A stretch of DNA of 64,000 nucleotides from an uncultured Prevotella sp. (GCA_946614435.1 CAMOGW010000001.1:161157-225156), one strand, 5' to 3'; positions 17,112 through 26,120 are shown, counted from the first letter of the stretch. Numbers and translations: made by a program. The notes: a model not told the origin generated them from the letters alone.

Positions 17112-18446
17112 TTAATTGACTACGATTTCTCCGTCTAATACCTTAATATAATAAGGAATACTCATGGATTGATCTTTAATTACAACCTTGCGCAGCGAAG
17201 CATTCTCCATGGGAATCGATCTGAAATGCTGGTGCTCTTTATTCTCAATGCTCTGCACCATTATCCTTCCAAGTGATTTATGAGTAACGACCAAGACTCT
17301 TTTACCATGTGCAGTTTGTGAATGAAGCATTTCTTCCAAGAAAGAATTTGCCCGTCCTTGGAGGGTTAAAAAAGTGTCTGTACTGCCTGGAATAATATAG
17401 TTCTGATCATTAACATACTTTTCATGTTCCTCTTTGGGAATATCAACTCTATTTACTCCCTCCCAAGAACCGTAGTTGGCCTCTATCAGCCTCTCATCTT
17501 CCTCAATCTTTCCTCCTGCTACACTTTGGATTTCCCTTGCAGTGTCAAGGCAGCGTCTCATTGGGCTACAATAGATAATGTCCAGACTACCAACAGTTTC
17601 TTGAAGGAATTTTCCGACATTTCGGGCTTCTATTCTCCCTCTGGTATTGATAGGCTCATTGGGAGAACCGCTGCCTATGAATCTGTCTTGAGCATTTGCA
17701 TCAGTTTGCGCATGACGCATTAAGAAGAAACCATCTTTCAAACTCTCCATCTCAAGAGATTTCAACGTATATTCTCGAACCTTTGCGTCATTACTATCTT
17801 TCCACGTTCTTAGGAATTGCTTTTCTTGCCATGGCATCAGATAGTCGTGTTTGCTCGTGATACCGTAATAGTCAGGGACTTCTATCTGATTTGACAAACC
17901 CGTTTGATAATACAGCACACATGTCCGTATTTCTTTTGCGCCGATGCCTATCAGACGCTGTTTGAATTGTTGCATTGTTTTCCCAGAGTGGTATTCTCCT
18001 GCCACGAGCAAAACCTTTTGTAACAATTCTTTGGGAATATTAATTGGATAGTACCAGTCTTCTCCAATTCTTTTACCTTGTTCATCATACAGGTATTTTC
18101 TATCCAATGCCAATAATGGCGTCTCTTTCATATAATAGGAAAAGATACTGCCATAGATAGCACCACCCCGACCGATACCAACAATTATCGTGGGTTCGTA
18201 TAACTCTTCTGCAGTTCCATTCTTCATAGTTTCTGCAGTATTCTTTGCATACTTGTAGGCATGTCGCCATGGAAATCTACGATACAGTTTAATAACGCTT
18301 TTCTTCTCCTTTTCGCCCTTCTTCGTTTTTTGTGGAATGCGAAATCCTATATAAAACCAGTCATTTAGTAACTTACTGGCGATATAAAGGAAAATCGCGC
18401 CTATGGCCGAAGCTGCCAAATTTTCAATAATACCTTCAATTATCAT
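17112..18446 (-). CDS. Phosphoribosyltransferase-histidine phosphatase fusion
   Basis: A hydrophobic N-terminus (IIENLAASAIGAIFLYIA) is followed by a PRTase-like domain (~50-225): TIIVGIGRGGAIYGSI and KVLLVAGEYHSGKTM at the PRPP loop, where the usual acidic pair is changed. Residues ~235-425 form a histidine phosphatase: LMRHAQTDAN with the RH motif, YCSPMRRCLDTA, and VTHKS with the second His. PRTases and phosphatases are recurrent partners of vWA/Ter-type operons. The two activities in one chain suggest processing of a phosphorylated ribose-containing product, possibly linked to the ADP-ribose enzymes; this is inference. Confidence 0.8.
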   Translation of the reverse strand: MIIEGIIENLAASAIGAIFLYIASKLLNDWFYIGFRIPQKTKKGEKEKKSVIKLYRRFPWRHAYKYAKNTAETMKNGTAEELYEPTIIVGIGRGGAIYGSIFSYYMKETPLLALDRKYLYDEQGKRIGEDWYYPINIPKELLQKVLLVAGEYHSGKTMQQFKQRLIGIGAKEIRTCVLYYQTGLSNQIEVPDYYGITSKHDYLMPWQEKQFLRTWKDSNDAKVREYTLKSLEMESLKDGFFLMRHAQTDANAQDRFIGSGSPNEPINTRGRIEARNVGKFLQETVGSLDIIYCSPMRRCLDTAREIQSVAGGKIEEDERLIEANYGSWEGVNRVDIPKEEHEKYVNDQNYIIPGSTDTFLTLQGRANSFLEEMLHSQTAHGKRVLVVTHKSLGRIMVQSIENKEHQHFRSIPMENASLRKVVIKDQSMSIPYYIKVLDGEIVVN

Positions 18447-18465
18447 AATTGTACTAAATATTGTT

Positions 18466-18738
18466 TTAGGAGAGTAATGCCATTATACGTTTTGCATCGC
18501 TTTTGACGAAACCTCGTGCCACGATGGGACCGCCACCTGTACTTTCGATAATGATGTCTGCGAAGAGCAAACCTGCTTTTATGCGGACACTAGCAATTCT
18601 GTGTCGCTTGATGACAATGGACTTATAACCAACGATAGTACCTTTGTAATAGATGACTCTAGTCTTGTGAATCTCAATCTTATCAGGAAATATAGTATTC
18701 CCTCCTGATGAGATACGGCTTGCCTCGAATAATTCCAT
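18466..18738 (-). CDS. Small PH-like domain protein
   Basis: 90 residues with a run of seven beta strands and a C-terminal helix (IEIHKTRVIYYKGTIVGYKS, HRIASVRIKAGLLFADIIIE, SDAKRIMALL), the pattern of bacterial PH/DUF304-like domains. No membrane segment. It sits between the PRTase fusion and a zinc-ribbon membrane protein, 12 bp from the latter, and could recruit partners to the membrane. Confidence 0.6.
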   Translation of the reverse strand: MELFEASRISSGGNTIFPDKIEIHKTRVIYYKGTIVGYKSIVIKRHRIASVRIKAGLLFADIIIESTGGGPIVARGFVKSDAKRIMALLS

Positions 18739-18750
18739 TGTATAAAATCA

Positions 18751-19284
18751 TTAATCCAATTCTGCCACGATACCTAACGCAAAAAATAATCCGACAACGC
18801 CGATAAGGCCAGGAATCAAGACTGCCCACCAGCTAATAAACATACAGACAACACCCACAACAAACATGAATCCGCCCCAAAGCTGAATCATGTTCAGCCC
18901 GTGACTCATATTTTCACGTATTTGCTCTTCATCAGCGTCGCTTGTTTCTTGTTTATCCAAGTTGATTACACCGAAACTGAAGATAGTTAGCACAATGGCT
19001 AAGACTAACATGCCCACAGAAACTATACATCCAGGCCATGGCTTGAAGATAAGCAATAAAATACCTAACAACATAGCCACCATAATTGAAATGATGGTTT
19101 TAGTCAAAGTGGTTTGAGTCCAGGTCTTCTTCTTTGCAGTTAAAGAAGTTGTCATCTTCTTGACCCATGATGATTTTGGAGGTTCAACTCCTCTTGAAGG
19201 CCCTCCTTGAATGGGTTCTCCACAATAGACGCATTTCCCGTTTCTTACAATGAGGGGCTTGTGACACTTTCTGCATTCAGCCAT
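18751..19284 (-). CDS. Zinc-ribbon membrane protein
   Basis: Shared ribbon, first Gly replaced by His (CRKCHKPLIVRNGKCVYCG), a basic linker, then four hydrophobic helices in two pairs (IISIMVAMLLGILLLIF, CIVSVGMLVLAIVLTIF, MFVVGVVCMFISWWAVL, LIGVVGLFFALGIVAE). No catalytic motif. It is the first ribbon gene of the operon and follows a hairpin at 19307-19339, after the vWA-kinase-phosphatase block. Confidence 0.75.
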   Translation of the reverse strand: MAECRKCHKPLIVRNGKCVYCGEPIQGGPSRGVEPPKSSWVKKMTTSLTAKKKTWTQTTLTKTIISIMVAMLLGILLLIFKPWPGCIVSVGMLVLAIVLTIFSFGVINLDKQETSDADEEQIRENMSHGLNMIQLWGGFMFVVGVVCMFISWWAVLIPGLIGVVGLFFALGIVAELD

Positions 19285-19306
19285 TATATAACGATTTTAA
19301 ATGTTA

Positions 19307-19339
19307 GGCGGTTGTGTTTTGTATAAAGACACAACCGCC
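19307..19339 (-). terminator. Intra-operon hairpin without T tract
   Basis: GGCGGTTGTGT (19307-19317) and ACACAACCGCC (19329-19339) form a perfect 11-bp GC-rich stem with an 11-nt loop between the last vWA gene and the first zinc-ribbon gene. With no T run it may be a partial terminator or mRNA processing/stabilising site that sets the upstream signalling genes apart from the downstream effectors. Confidence 0.5.
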
Positions 19340-19350
19340 TTGATTCATAT

Positions 19351-20016
19351 TTAGAGTACATCAGATGCAGTCTCTACAGAAACGGTCTTACCCATCAGCT
19401 CAAGCAATTTTGCCATATTGGTACCTGACGACAGTTCTGCGTTTGGACTAGCCATCTCGTTAATCTCAGATTTAGGAACAGGTTTCAACTCCTTATATTT
19501 TGCATCTTCTGCCCCCCATAGGAATAACTTGATATGATTGTCGGCGAGATCCTTCATCAATGATTTTACATCGTTAACACCAAATGTAGACTTGGTTGAA
19601 GAATGAATGTCTTTTGTCGGGGCATCTGTAAATACAACCACAATCTTGTGGGCTCTACTACGCCATTTGGATGTCTTTGACGCATAAATGATAGCGTCAA
19701 GAGTTGATTCTGGTGCATCGCCACCGCCACACATGCTGATCCCAGCTACTTGAGACTGGAATGCAGCCACGTCTGAAACGAAGTCATTATTGTTCTGTAC
19801 TTCCTCACCAATTTCCATGTCGCCATATCCTAAGGCGCGCATGCGCCAGTCGATGGTAACACTCTGATCAGCATTCAGCCCTTCTACAAATTTGTTCACA
19901 TGTTCCTTTACATTTCCAATGCAGTCACTCATTGAACCTGTACAGTCAAAGCAGAATACGACATCTGCTACAGCTTTTGTCTTCATAACTGATGAAGCAG
20001 GCTTTTGTAATCCCAT
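19351..20016 (-). CDS. TerY-like vWA-domain protein 1
   Basis: A stand-alone von Willebrand A domain of 221 residues with the MIDAS site FCFDCTGSMSDCIG, the middle Thr/acid loop (GGGDAPESTLDAI) and VVVFTDAPTK. It binds a divalent metal and mediates protein contacts. The arrangement vWA-kinase-vWA-vWA-phosphatase matches TerY-P modules in which a vWA protein works with a kinase and phosphatase. MIDAS residues are intact. Confidence 0.85.
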   Translation of the reverse strand: MGLQKPASSVMKTKAVADVVFCFDCTGSMSDCIGNVKEHVNKFVEGLNADQSVTIDWRMRALGYGDMEIGEEVQNNNDFVSDVAAFQSQVAGISMCGGGDAPESTLDAIIYASKTSKWRSRAHKIVVVFTDAPTKDIHSSTKSTFGVNDVKSLMKDLADNHIKLFLWGAEDAKYKELKPVPKSEINEMASPNAELSSGTNMAKLLELMGKTVSVETASDVL

Positions 20017-20047
20017 AATTAAAAAGTTTTAAATTTATAAATAATGT

Positions 20048-21217
20048 TTAAGCAATCTCTATTGTGAAAGTAGCAACTTCACAACTCTTACCCGTACTGT
20101 AAATAGCAACCTTGTCACCATTCTTGACGGGTGACGGCTTGTTCGGCATTTCCACACCATTGAGAAGAATCTTGTTCTTTGCCATTCCATTAGCTGGACA
20201 GCAGATGAACAACTCTGAACCATCCTGACTTAAGCTGAGGGTGGCGTAATTCTTATCTAAGTATTTGTAGACCTCGTTGCCGTCAGCATCAGTAGTTCTG
20301 CCGAAAAGTTCCTTGAAATACTTCCGGCCATAACCGTTGCCTGGAACCATAATCAATACTTCTCCACTTGAAGAGCGAAGTTTGGCCTTTTTGGGCGGTT
20401 CACTTTTGCCTTCTAGCGTTTTTAGGATTTCATCAATAGAAGGACGGGCACTTTGATTTGGTTCGAGACAACGTTCAATGATGTCATTAAACGGCTTAGA
20501 CAAATCAGTATTAATCTTATTTGGAGTGACATAATCCTTATTCTTTACCCATTTCTCCCAAAGTTCCGGCTCATAAAGGCGAGCTTCACCCGTATCTGAA
20601 AAAACAAAGGGGTTACATCCTGTTAGCAATTCGCATAAGATAATGCCGAGGGTAAAGATGTCCGATTTGAAAGAAACCTTGTTGCCGTCAATATTTCCAT
20701 AGCCAGGCGTACCAACGTAACGTACAACCTTTCCATTGGGTATAGACCAGTCGAAATCCGTCAGGATAATACGGATGCCGGCCTTTCTTGAAGAGTCACT
20801 GATTGTCATGATTTGCTCAGGCTTCAAGTCTTGATGAATGATATTTTTCTCATGAACAGCCTTAATGATGTAACATAGCTGAATGGCAACATCCAGACGC
20901 TCGTCAATGTCATCGCATGTATCAAGCCAACCACGTAAGTTTGTTGCACCGGGGATGAATTCTTTCACCTGAAAGTATCTTCCGTCAATCTCAAAATCCT
21001 CAATAATGGTTTCCGTCTTTCCACCCAATGCTTTCAATATAGGAATCATTGTCTTCTGGTTTTTCTTGAAATCGTCATAGTCTGCGGACATTTCTGTCGG
21101 GTCTTTATATAATTTCAAGAAATAGTCTTTCCCGCTTTTACGGACTTTATACGCATCGCAAAAGGCTCCTTTATTGAGTTCCTCAACGATATCATAATCC
21201 TTAAATCTTGTTTCCAT
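20048..21217 (-). CDS. Ser/Thr protein kinase with C-terminal FHA-like domain
   Basis: Kinase domain at residues ~8-265: Gly loop LNKGAFCDAYKV, Lys in YFLKLYK, catalytic loop HQDLKPEQ (HRD-like), DFDW in the DFG place, activation segment GTPGYGN and SDIFTLGIILCELLTG. All catalytic residues appear present despite the unusual DFD. Residues ~285-389 read as an FHA-like sandwich (KNKILLNGVEMPNKPSPVKN then GDKVAIYS), which would bind phosphothreonine. Flanked by vWA genes on both sides. It probably phosphorylates vWA or zinc-ribbon proteins, to be reversed by the PPP phosphatases of the same operon. Confidence 0.85.
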   Translation of the reverse strand: METRFKDYDIVEELNKGAFCDAYKVRKSGKDYFLKLYKDPTEMSADYDDFKKNQKTMIPILKALGGKTETIIEDFEIDGRYFQVKEFIPGATNLRGWLDTCDDIDERLDVAIQLCYIIKAVHEKNIIHQDLKPEQIMTISDSSRKAGIRIILTDFDWSIPNGKVVRYVGTPGYGNIDGNKVSFKSDIFTLGIILCELLTGCNPFVFSDTGEARLYEPELWEKWVKNKDYVTPNKINTDLSKPFNDIIERCLEPNQSARPSIDEILKTLEGKSEPPKKAKLRSSSGEVLIMVPGNGYGRKYFKELFGRTTDADGNEVYKYLDKNYATLSLSQDGSELFICCPANGMAKNKILLNGVEMPNKPSPVKNGDKVAIYSTGKSCEVATFTIEIA

Positions 21218-21256
21218 ACTTTACAAATCTTTGTTATGGTTATTCAAACCTTTCGA

Positions 21257-21928
21257 TTAGAAAGTCGTTCCGCCTCCACTGATTAATCCAGAAACGGTTT
21301 TTCCGATAGTTGTCATTAGAGCAGAAAAATCCATCTTCTTGTAATCATCTTCAGGATTCTCCAATTGTACAACATCTGCTCTGGGAATCTTCGTGAGAAT
21401 ATCATAGACAGGATCCTTCATGCCCCATAAGAATAGTTTGATATGATTCACATTCAGTTCCTGAGTAAGGACATCAAGGTCAGCGTCAGCTTTGTCTATT
21501 TCGCTGATGGTCTTTTCATTGACTCCTTTTGCAGCGGCATCAGTGAAAACTACCACAATTTTATGGCAGTTATCGCGCCATTCAGATTTGGACGCATACC
21601 AGATGGCATCTAATGTTGATTCAGAATCATCTCCGCCTGTGTATTCCTTAGCTTCCATGCCTGCAATTTGGGCTTTCAACTCAGCTTCGGTTGTGACAAA
21701 CGGACGGTCGTTGATAAGGTACTCTTCATCAACCTCAAAATCGCGATAGCCCAAACATCTGGCCCTCCAGTCGAGTGCAACGTCATTGGTGGCAAAGCCA
21801 TCAATCAGTTTGCCTACATTCTCCTTGACAGAGTTAATAATTTCTGTCATTGAACCTGTGCAGTCGAAACAAAAAACGATGTCGGCTACACCCTTTACTT
21901 TCACATGTGATGCTTTTTGTAATCCCAT
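21257..21928 (-). CDS. TerY-like vWA-domain protein 2
   Basis: 223 residues, MIDAS FCFDCTGSMTEIIN, GGDDSESTLDAIWYAS and VVVFTDAAAKG. Close paralogue of vWA1 (the N-terminus MGLQK and the MIDAS region are nearly the same), so a local duplication is likely. Its stop is 39 bp before the kinase start. Likely role: metal-dependent adaptor in the kinase/phosphatase module. Confidence 0.85.
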   Translation of the reverse strand: MGLQKASHVKVKGVADIVFCFDCTGSMTEIINSVKENVGKLIDGFATNDVALDWRARCLGYRDFEVDEEYLINDRPFVTTEAELKAQIAGMEAKEYTGGDDSESTLDAIWYASKSEWRDNCHKIVVVFTDAAAKGVNEKTISEIDKADADLDVLTQELNVNHIKLFLWGMKDPVYDILTKIPRADVVQLENPEDDYKKMDFSALMTTIGKTVSGLISGGGTTF

Positions 21929-21963
21929 AATGATAATGTTTTAAATTTATTAAATAATATTAT

Positions 21964-22644
21964 TTAAATCTTCTTGATTCTAACATGCGACAAGTCATAT
22001 ACCAATTCCTTGACCACTGGCTCTTTACCAGCGAAAGCATTGCCTGATGAAACGGTAACGGCCAAACGCGTCATCAGTTCATTAAAACTGATACCAGAGA
22101 AGTTACTAACCACATTTACCTCACCCTTTGGACATTTTGTGAATTGTGAGTAATAGGGACATTGCTCGCCATAATAGATGATTTGGATATGAGAATTCAC
22201 AATCTTCTCCATCAATTTGTCAAATCGACCAGCACTTCTACTTGGGGAATAACCACCTTTAAGGTCTTCGTCCGTAAAAACGACGACAACCCTTTGGGCT
22301 CCTGTTCTCCAACTGGCATTACTGATGGCAAAATCAATCGCACCAGGTGTAAATTCGTCTCCAGATACTTCTCTTTTTTCTAATTTCTTTTTGAAGCGAC
22401 TCGTATCGTTGGCTAAATCTACAAAAATGAATTCGTCAGCAGAGTAGTTCAACAATCCGATTTGCCAGTCAACAGGCGACAGTCCTTGAACTCCCGCTTC
22501 CAATGATGCCACGAAATTACTGACAGTGTTTCTTACACCATTAATACAATCAGTCATAGAGCCCGAATTGTCAATGCAAAACATAATATCGGCCAACTTA
22601 TGTTGCGACATCATTGTCTTATTCTGTTTAATCTGTAGTCCCAT
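21964..22644 (-). CDS. TerY-like vWA-domain protein 3
   Basis: 226 residues, MIDAS FCIDNSGSMTDCIN (the DxSxS form, where paralogues have DCTGS), VVVFTDEDLKGG. More diverged than vWA1 and vWA2, with a different C-terminal tail. Also starts MGLQ. It follows the first two phosphatase genes, 13 bp after PPP phosphatase 1. Probable adaptor. Confidence 0.85.
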   Translation of the reverse strand: MGLQIKQNKTMMSQHKLADIMFCIDNSGSMTDCINGVRNTVSNFVASLEAGVQGLSPVDWQIGLLNYSADEFIFVDLANDTSRFKKKLEKREVSGDEFTPGAIDFAISNASWRTGAQRVVVVFTDEDLKGGYSPSRSAGRFDKLMEKIVNSHIQIIYYGEQCPYYSQFTKCPKGEVNVVSNFSGISFNELMTRLAVTVSSGNAFAGKEPVVKELVYDLSHVRIKKI

Positions 22645-22657
22645 AATAATACATATA

Positions 22658-24244
22658 TTATTTATCGTCTTTCTCTTCTTCAGTAGCAGTTGATTCTATG
22701 ATGTCCGTGTTTGGTTCTTCAACGGCTTCTTCTTTAGATGCCAATGCTTCTGTCTCTTCCTTTAATTCCTCAGATTCTTTCACGATGGTTTCAGGGGATG
22801 CCTCTTCTTGTGGTGCTGTTTCATCTTGTTCCTCGACTTGTTCTTCTTCAGTAGTGAATGCTTCAATCATATTGGTAAAGAGGCCCCGTATCTTAAGTGC
22901 ATCTTCTGCTGTACAGCAGAATTCATCATTCAACGCATATTTGCCAGCACTTTGTATGCGAATAATGCTTTCCGTAAATAAGTCAATAATCAGATCAATA
23001 ACTCCAGATAGGACAACTCGATAAATATAACTGTTTTCTATCTCATATTTTCCTTCTGCATCAATGATGGCAAAGGCCGGCTGTACATCAGCATAGCCCG
23101 ATTGCTCGTTATCGTTACCGCCCGTTGAGAAGATAGTAAAGAGTTGATTATCATAGAAAGGAGTATATCCATATTCTACGGGTTCGTGACTTCGAAACAC
23201 CCTGGACAAACGGTTCTTCTTGGCGTAGGCCTCAAACTGTTTTCTTCCAAACTGGAAGCGACCGGCCACTTGGTACTTCTCCTCATCGTTACTTGGATCG
23301 CCCCAAATCATATCATGCAGTATCTTGTTGCGTGTGTTGAGAATGTTGGCATTGAGCTTTACAGTCTTTGCTTTCAGGGAGTCATCCAGAATACTTTCCT
23401 CAACCTTCTTGTTCTCCAGATACATAAACACATCTTCAAATACGATGGCTCCAGTGTTTTGATCGAAGGAGAAAGCATCCCAGAAAATTTGTCTGGGAAT
23501 ACCGCCATGAGTTAGCAGCACGTTTTGATCTTTTACTTTCAGATAAACATAAGTGGGAAGGGTTTGATAGAAATTGCCAAAGGCTTCCAGGAATTGCTTG
23601 TTTTCGCCACAATACTCATTTAGACATGGCACGCTGTCTTGTGGTACGACACGACCTTCAAGTATTTGTTCATCTTCATTGTATGAAATCAATTCATGGT
23701 TACCTCTCAGCAAAATCATTCGTTCTCCGATGATTTCCTTTAAATCCATTAATAAAAGAAGTGGCTCAAACAACATGGCTCCGCGATCCAGATAGTCGCC
23801 CATGAATACAAAATAACCATTTTCGAAATAGTCGTATGATGAAACAGACAACTTGAGAAGTATGGCAGCCAGAGAATTATAATCACAGTGGATGTCGCCA
23901 ACAACAACAACTCGTGCGTCTGGTTTGTCATTAAGATTGAGAAGGCGATAATAATCCTCCGAATTCAGATCGTTAAAATAGTCGCCATTCTTATACTTGT
24001 TAAAATACGCCAGCATTTCTTCCTCCACAGAGGGCAAGTCCTCAACTTGAACCTCGTGACTTCTATGAAGGATGGCATTTATTACTTGTTCCTTCTTTGT
24101 CAAAGGACTATCTTTGACATTTTCAGGTAACCTTTCGGACTCCTTTGTTTCGAGAATTTGAGAAATCGCGGATTCTTCTACTATCAAGGGCTTATCTTCC
24201 AATACTGCCTGAATGTGAAGTACTAAATTAGTTAGTTTACTCAT
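22658..24244 (-). CDS. PPP-family metallophosphatase 1 with acidic tail
   Basis: All PPP signature blocks are present: VVVGDIHCDYNSL, FMGDYLDRGAM, LLRGNHELI, LLTHGGIP and FRSHEP. This is the PP1/PP2A/calcineurin superfamily with two metal ions. Residues ~1-90 are a helical leader, and the last ~75 are Glu/Ser/Thr-rich (EEEQVEEQDETAPQEEA), disordered and a likely phosphorylation or docking tail. Expected to dephosphorylate the products of the kinase two genes downstream. Cytoplasmic. TerY-P systems described so far use PP2C enzymes, so PPP is unusual. Confidence 0.85.
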   Translation of the reverse strand: MSKLTNLVLHIQAVLEDKPLIVEESAISQILETKESERLPENVKDSPLTKKEQVINAILHRSHEVQVEDLPSVEEEMLAYFNKYKNGDYFNDLNSEDYYRLLNLNDKPDARVVVVGDIHCDYNSLAAILLKLSVSSYDYFENGYFVFMGDYLDRGAMLFEPLLLLMDLKEIIGERMILLRGNHELISYNEDEQILEGRVVPQDSVPCLNEYCGENKQFLEAFGNFYQTLPTYVYLKVKDQNVLLTHGGIPRQIFWDAFSFDQNTGAIVFEDVFMYLENKKVEESILDDSLKAKTVKLNANILNTRNKILHDMIWGDPSNDEEKYQVAGRFQFGRKQFEAYAKKNRLSRVFRSHEPVEYGYTPFYDNQLFTIFSTGGNDNEQSGYADVQPAFAIIDAEGKYEIENSYIYRVVLSGVIDLIIDLFTESIIRIQSAGKYALNDEFCCTAEDALKIRGLFTNMIEAFTTEEEQVEEQDETAPQEEASPETIVKESEELKEETEALASKEEAVEEPNTDIIESTATEEEKDDK

Positions 24245-24298
24245 ACCTTAAATGATATATTGAATGATTTTTTTTATTCTTCTATAGGATTTAACAAG

Positions 24299-25717
24299 CT
24301 AAGAGGTGAATGCTGTTTGGACTTCCTTAAATGCTTCCCTGATCTGTTTACCCTTTTCCTCGTTGCACATGAATTCATCATTTAACCTTAAATTTTCATG
24401 CTGCTTGTCCGAATACTTTTGCTTGTTGAAAAGATTGACAACATTACTTGTACCCTCTTTGATAATCTTGTATACATAACTGTTCTCAATGAAAACCTGA
24501 TTGCCTTGAATCACGGCAAAAGCTGGCTCAACTGATGGATATCCTGTTTGGGAATTCTCATGATTTCCTGTAGAAAAGATAGTATATAGCCTGTTTTCGT
24601 AAAATGTCTTATAGCCTTTTATAGCTTCCTCATGGCTACGGAACAAAAGACTAATATGATTAGATTTTGCGAAACGCTCGAACTGTTTGCTGCCAAACTC
24701 AAAGCGCCCCTCAGCCTGGATTTTCTCATCATATTCTGATGGATCCCCCCAAATCATATCCTTTAATATTGTATTCCTCATTTTCAAACGTTCTGTCGTA
24801 GGGACATCCGACTCGAATATAATACATCCGTTTGTATCATCAAAATGGAATGATGTCAGAAACTTATCGCGTGGAATAGCGGCATGGGTAAGTAGCACAT
24901 TTTTCTCCATCGCCTTTAAATAAACATAAATTGGTAGTGTGCTGTAAAAGGATGCAAACAGACGAAGGAATTCTTGGTCTTTGACACAATATTCGTTAAG
25001 ACATACACAACTCTGATTAGGTGTGACCTTCGTTGTTATCTGTTGCTTATCTTTATCATAATTAACCGACTCATGATTGCCCTTCAGCAGAATCAAGCGG
25101 TCTCCTAAAATCTCTTTTAAACGCTTCAGCAATAATAATGGTTCAAACAGCACAGAACCTCTGTCAAGATAGTCACCTAAGAATACAAAGACAGCTTTCT
25201 CAAAGTAGTTGTAGTCGGAAGCACTCAGTTTCAAGAGTGTAGCAGCCAAAGAATTGTAGTCAGAATGAATATCACCAATCACTACAACTCGGTTTTCAGG
25301 AGTGTTCCTAAGATCGATAAAACGAAAATAGGCTTTGGAAGATAAGTCTTTCGTGTAGTCCTCATTCTTGTAGTCAGAAAAATAAGACTTCAGTTCCTTC
25401 ATGATTGAAGGAAGATCCTCGGCTTCTGCTTCTTTAATAGATAGAATAGCCTCAATTACTCTTTCTTTTATAGTTTTCTTGGGTATAGGGGCAACGGGGG
25501 TTGCTTCCTTTTCTGTTTCCTTTTTAGGAGTTTGGGCAACTGTCACGTTTGGTTTATCTTCCACCTTTTCTGTTTCGGGCGTTTCTTGATTGAGGGAGTC
25601 AAACTTTGCATTTAGTTGCTTGAGCTTGGCCCAAATGCGGAACGTCATAATAAGTTGCACCACCACTATTATAAGGATGGAAATAAAAGCGATATATAGT
25701 CCCAACAATTTTATCAT
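24299..25717 (-). CDS. PPP-family metallophosphatase 2, membrane anchored
   Basis: Same PPP blocks: VVIGDIHSDYNSL, FLGDYLDRGSV, LLKGNHESV, LLTHAAIP, FRSHEE. Unlike its neighbour it begins with a transmembrane helix (LYIAFISILIIVVVQLIMTF) and a Pro/Glu/Lys linker, so the catalytic part is held at the inner face of the membrane. It is a paralogue of 22658-24244 and the first gene of the 19-gene minus-strand operon, 38 bp downstream of a clear promoter. Confidence 0.85.
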   Translation of the reverse strand: MIKLLGLYIAFISILIIVVVQLIMTFRIWAKLKQLNAKFDSLNQETPETEKVEDKPNVTVAQTPKKETEKEATPVAPIPKKTIKERVIEAILSIKEAEAEDLPSIMKELKSYFSDYKNEDYTKDLSSKAYFRFIDLRNTPENRVVVIGDIHSDYNSLAATLLKLSASDYNYFEKAVFVFLGDYLDRGSVLFEPLLLLKRLKEILGDRLILLKGNHESVNYDKDKQQITTKVTPNQSCVCLNEYCVKDQEFLRLFASFYSTLPIYVYLKAMEKNVLLTHAAIPRDKFLTSFHFDDTNGCIIFESDVPTTERLKMRNTILKDMIWGDPSEYDEKIQAEGRFEFGSKQFERFAKSNHISLLFRSHEEAIKGYKTFYENRLYTIFSTGNHENSQTGYPSVEPAFAVIQGNQVFIENSYVYKIIKEGTSNVVNLFNKQKYSDKQHENLRLNDEFMCNEEKGKQIREAFKEVQTAFTS

Positions 25718-25754
25718 GTCTTAAACGCTTTTATAATTTGATCGTAATATTTTG

Positions 25755-25785
25755 CAAATATACATTTTTTTTGTGGTTAAACAAA
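25755..25785 (-). promoter_or_regulatory. Promoter of the signalling operon
   Basis: On the minus strand TATATTTG (-7, 25762-25755) is preceded 19 bp upstream by TTTG (-33, 25785-25782), an excellent fit to the Bacteroidetes sigma-ABfr consensus. It lies 38 bp before the first phosphatase gene, and no comparable promoter was seen further down the operon. Confidence 0.75.
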
Positions 25786-26088
25786 AAATCCCTTCACAAA
25801 AATATAATTTTTACCTTTTTTTGAAGAAAAGTAGTATTATACGCCATAAAATTGATTGTATTGTAAAAAAGTGAATGTTTAGTTATATCTTATCTTGATG
25901 GTGTTGCCAACACACCCATAATAATGAGGTAATCTGATAAGGTGTTGATGATAGAAAACTGCAAAACCGCACCACAAACTATCCAAATATGCGAGACTTT
26001 GGAGGAAAATATAGCCGTTGGGACTGATATTTATGTTATAAAACTGTTAAAACAGCAATAAACTCGTTTATATATCACATAATATTCG
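25786..26088. other. AT-rich intergenic region
   Basis: No ORF or strong repeat. It separates the divergent signalling operon from the livH remnant. A short stem GTGTT-gcc-AACAC occurs near 25910. Operators for the operon promoter, if any, would be sought here. Confidence 0.3.
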
Positions 26089-26096
26089 TATCTTTG
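26089..26096 (+). promoter_or_regulatory. -7 box before the livH remnant
   Basis: TATCTTTG matches TAnnTTTG, 24 bp before the ATG at 26121; a TTTA 18 bp upstream could be a weak -33. Confidence 0.5.
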
Positions 26097-26120
26097 CAAG
26101 ATAAAATATACATATCTGAC

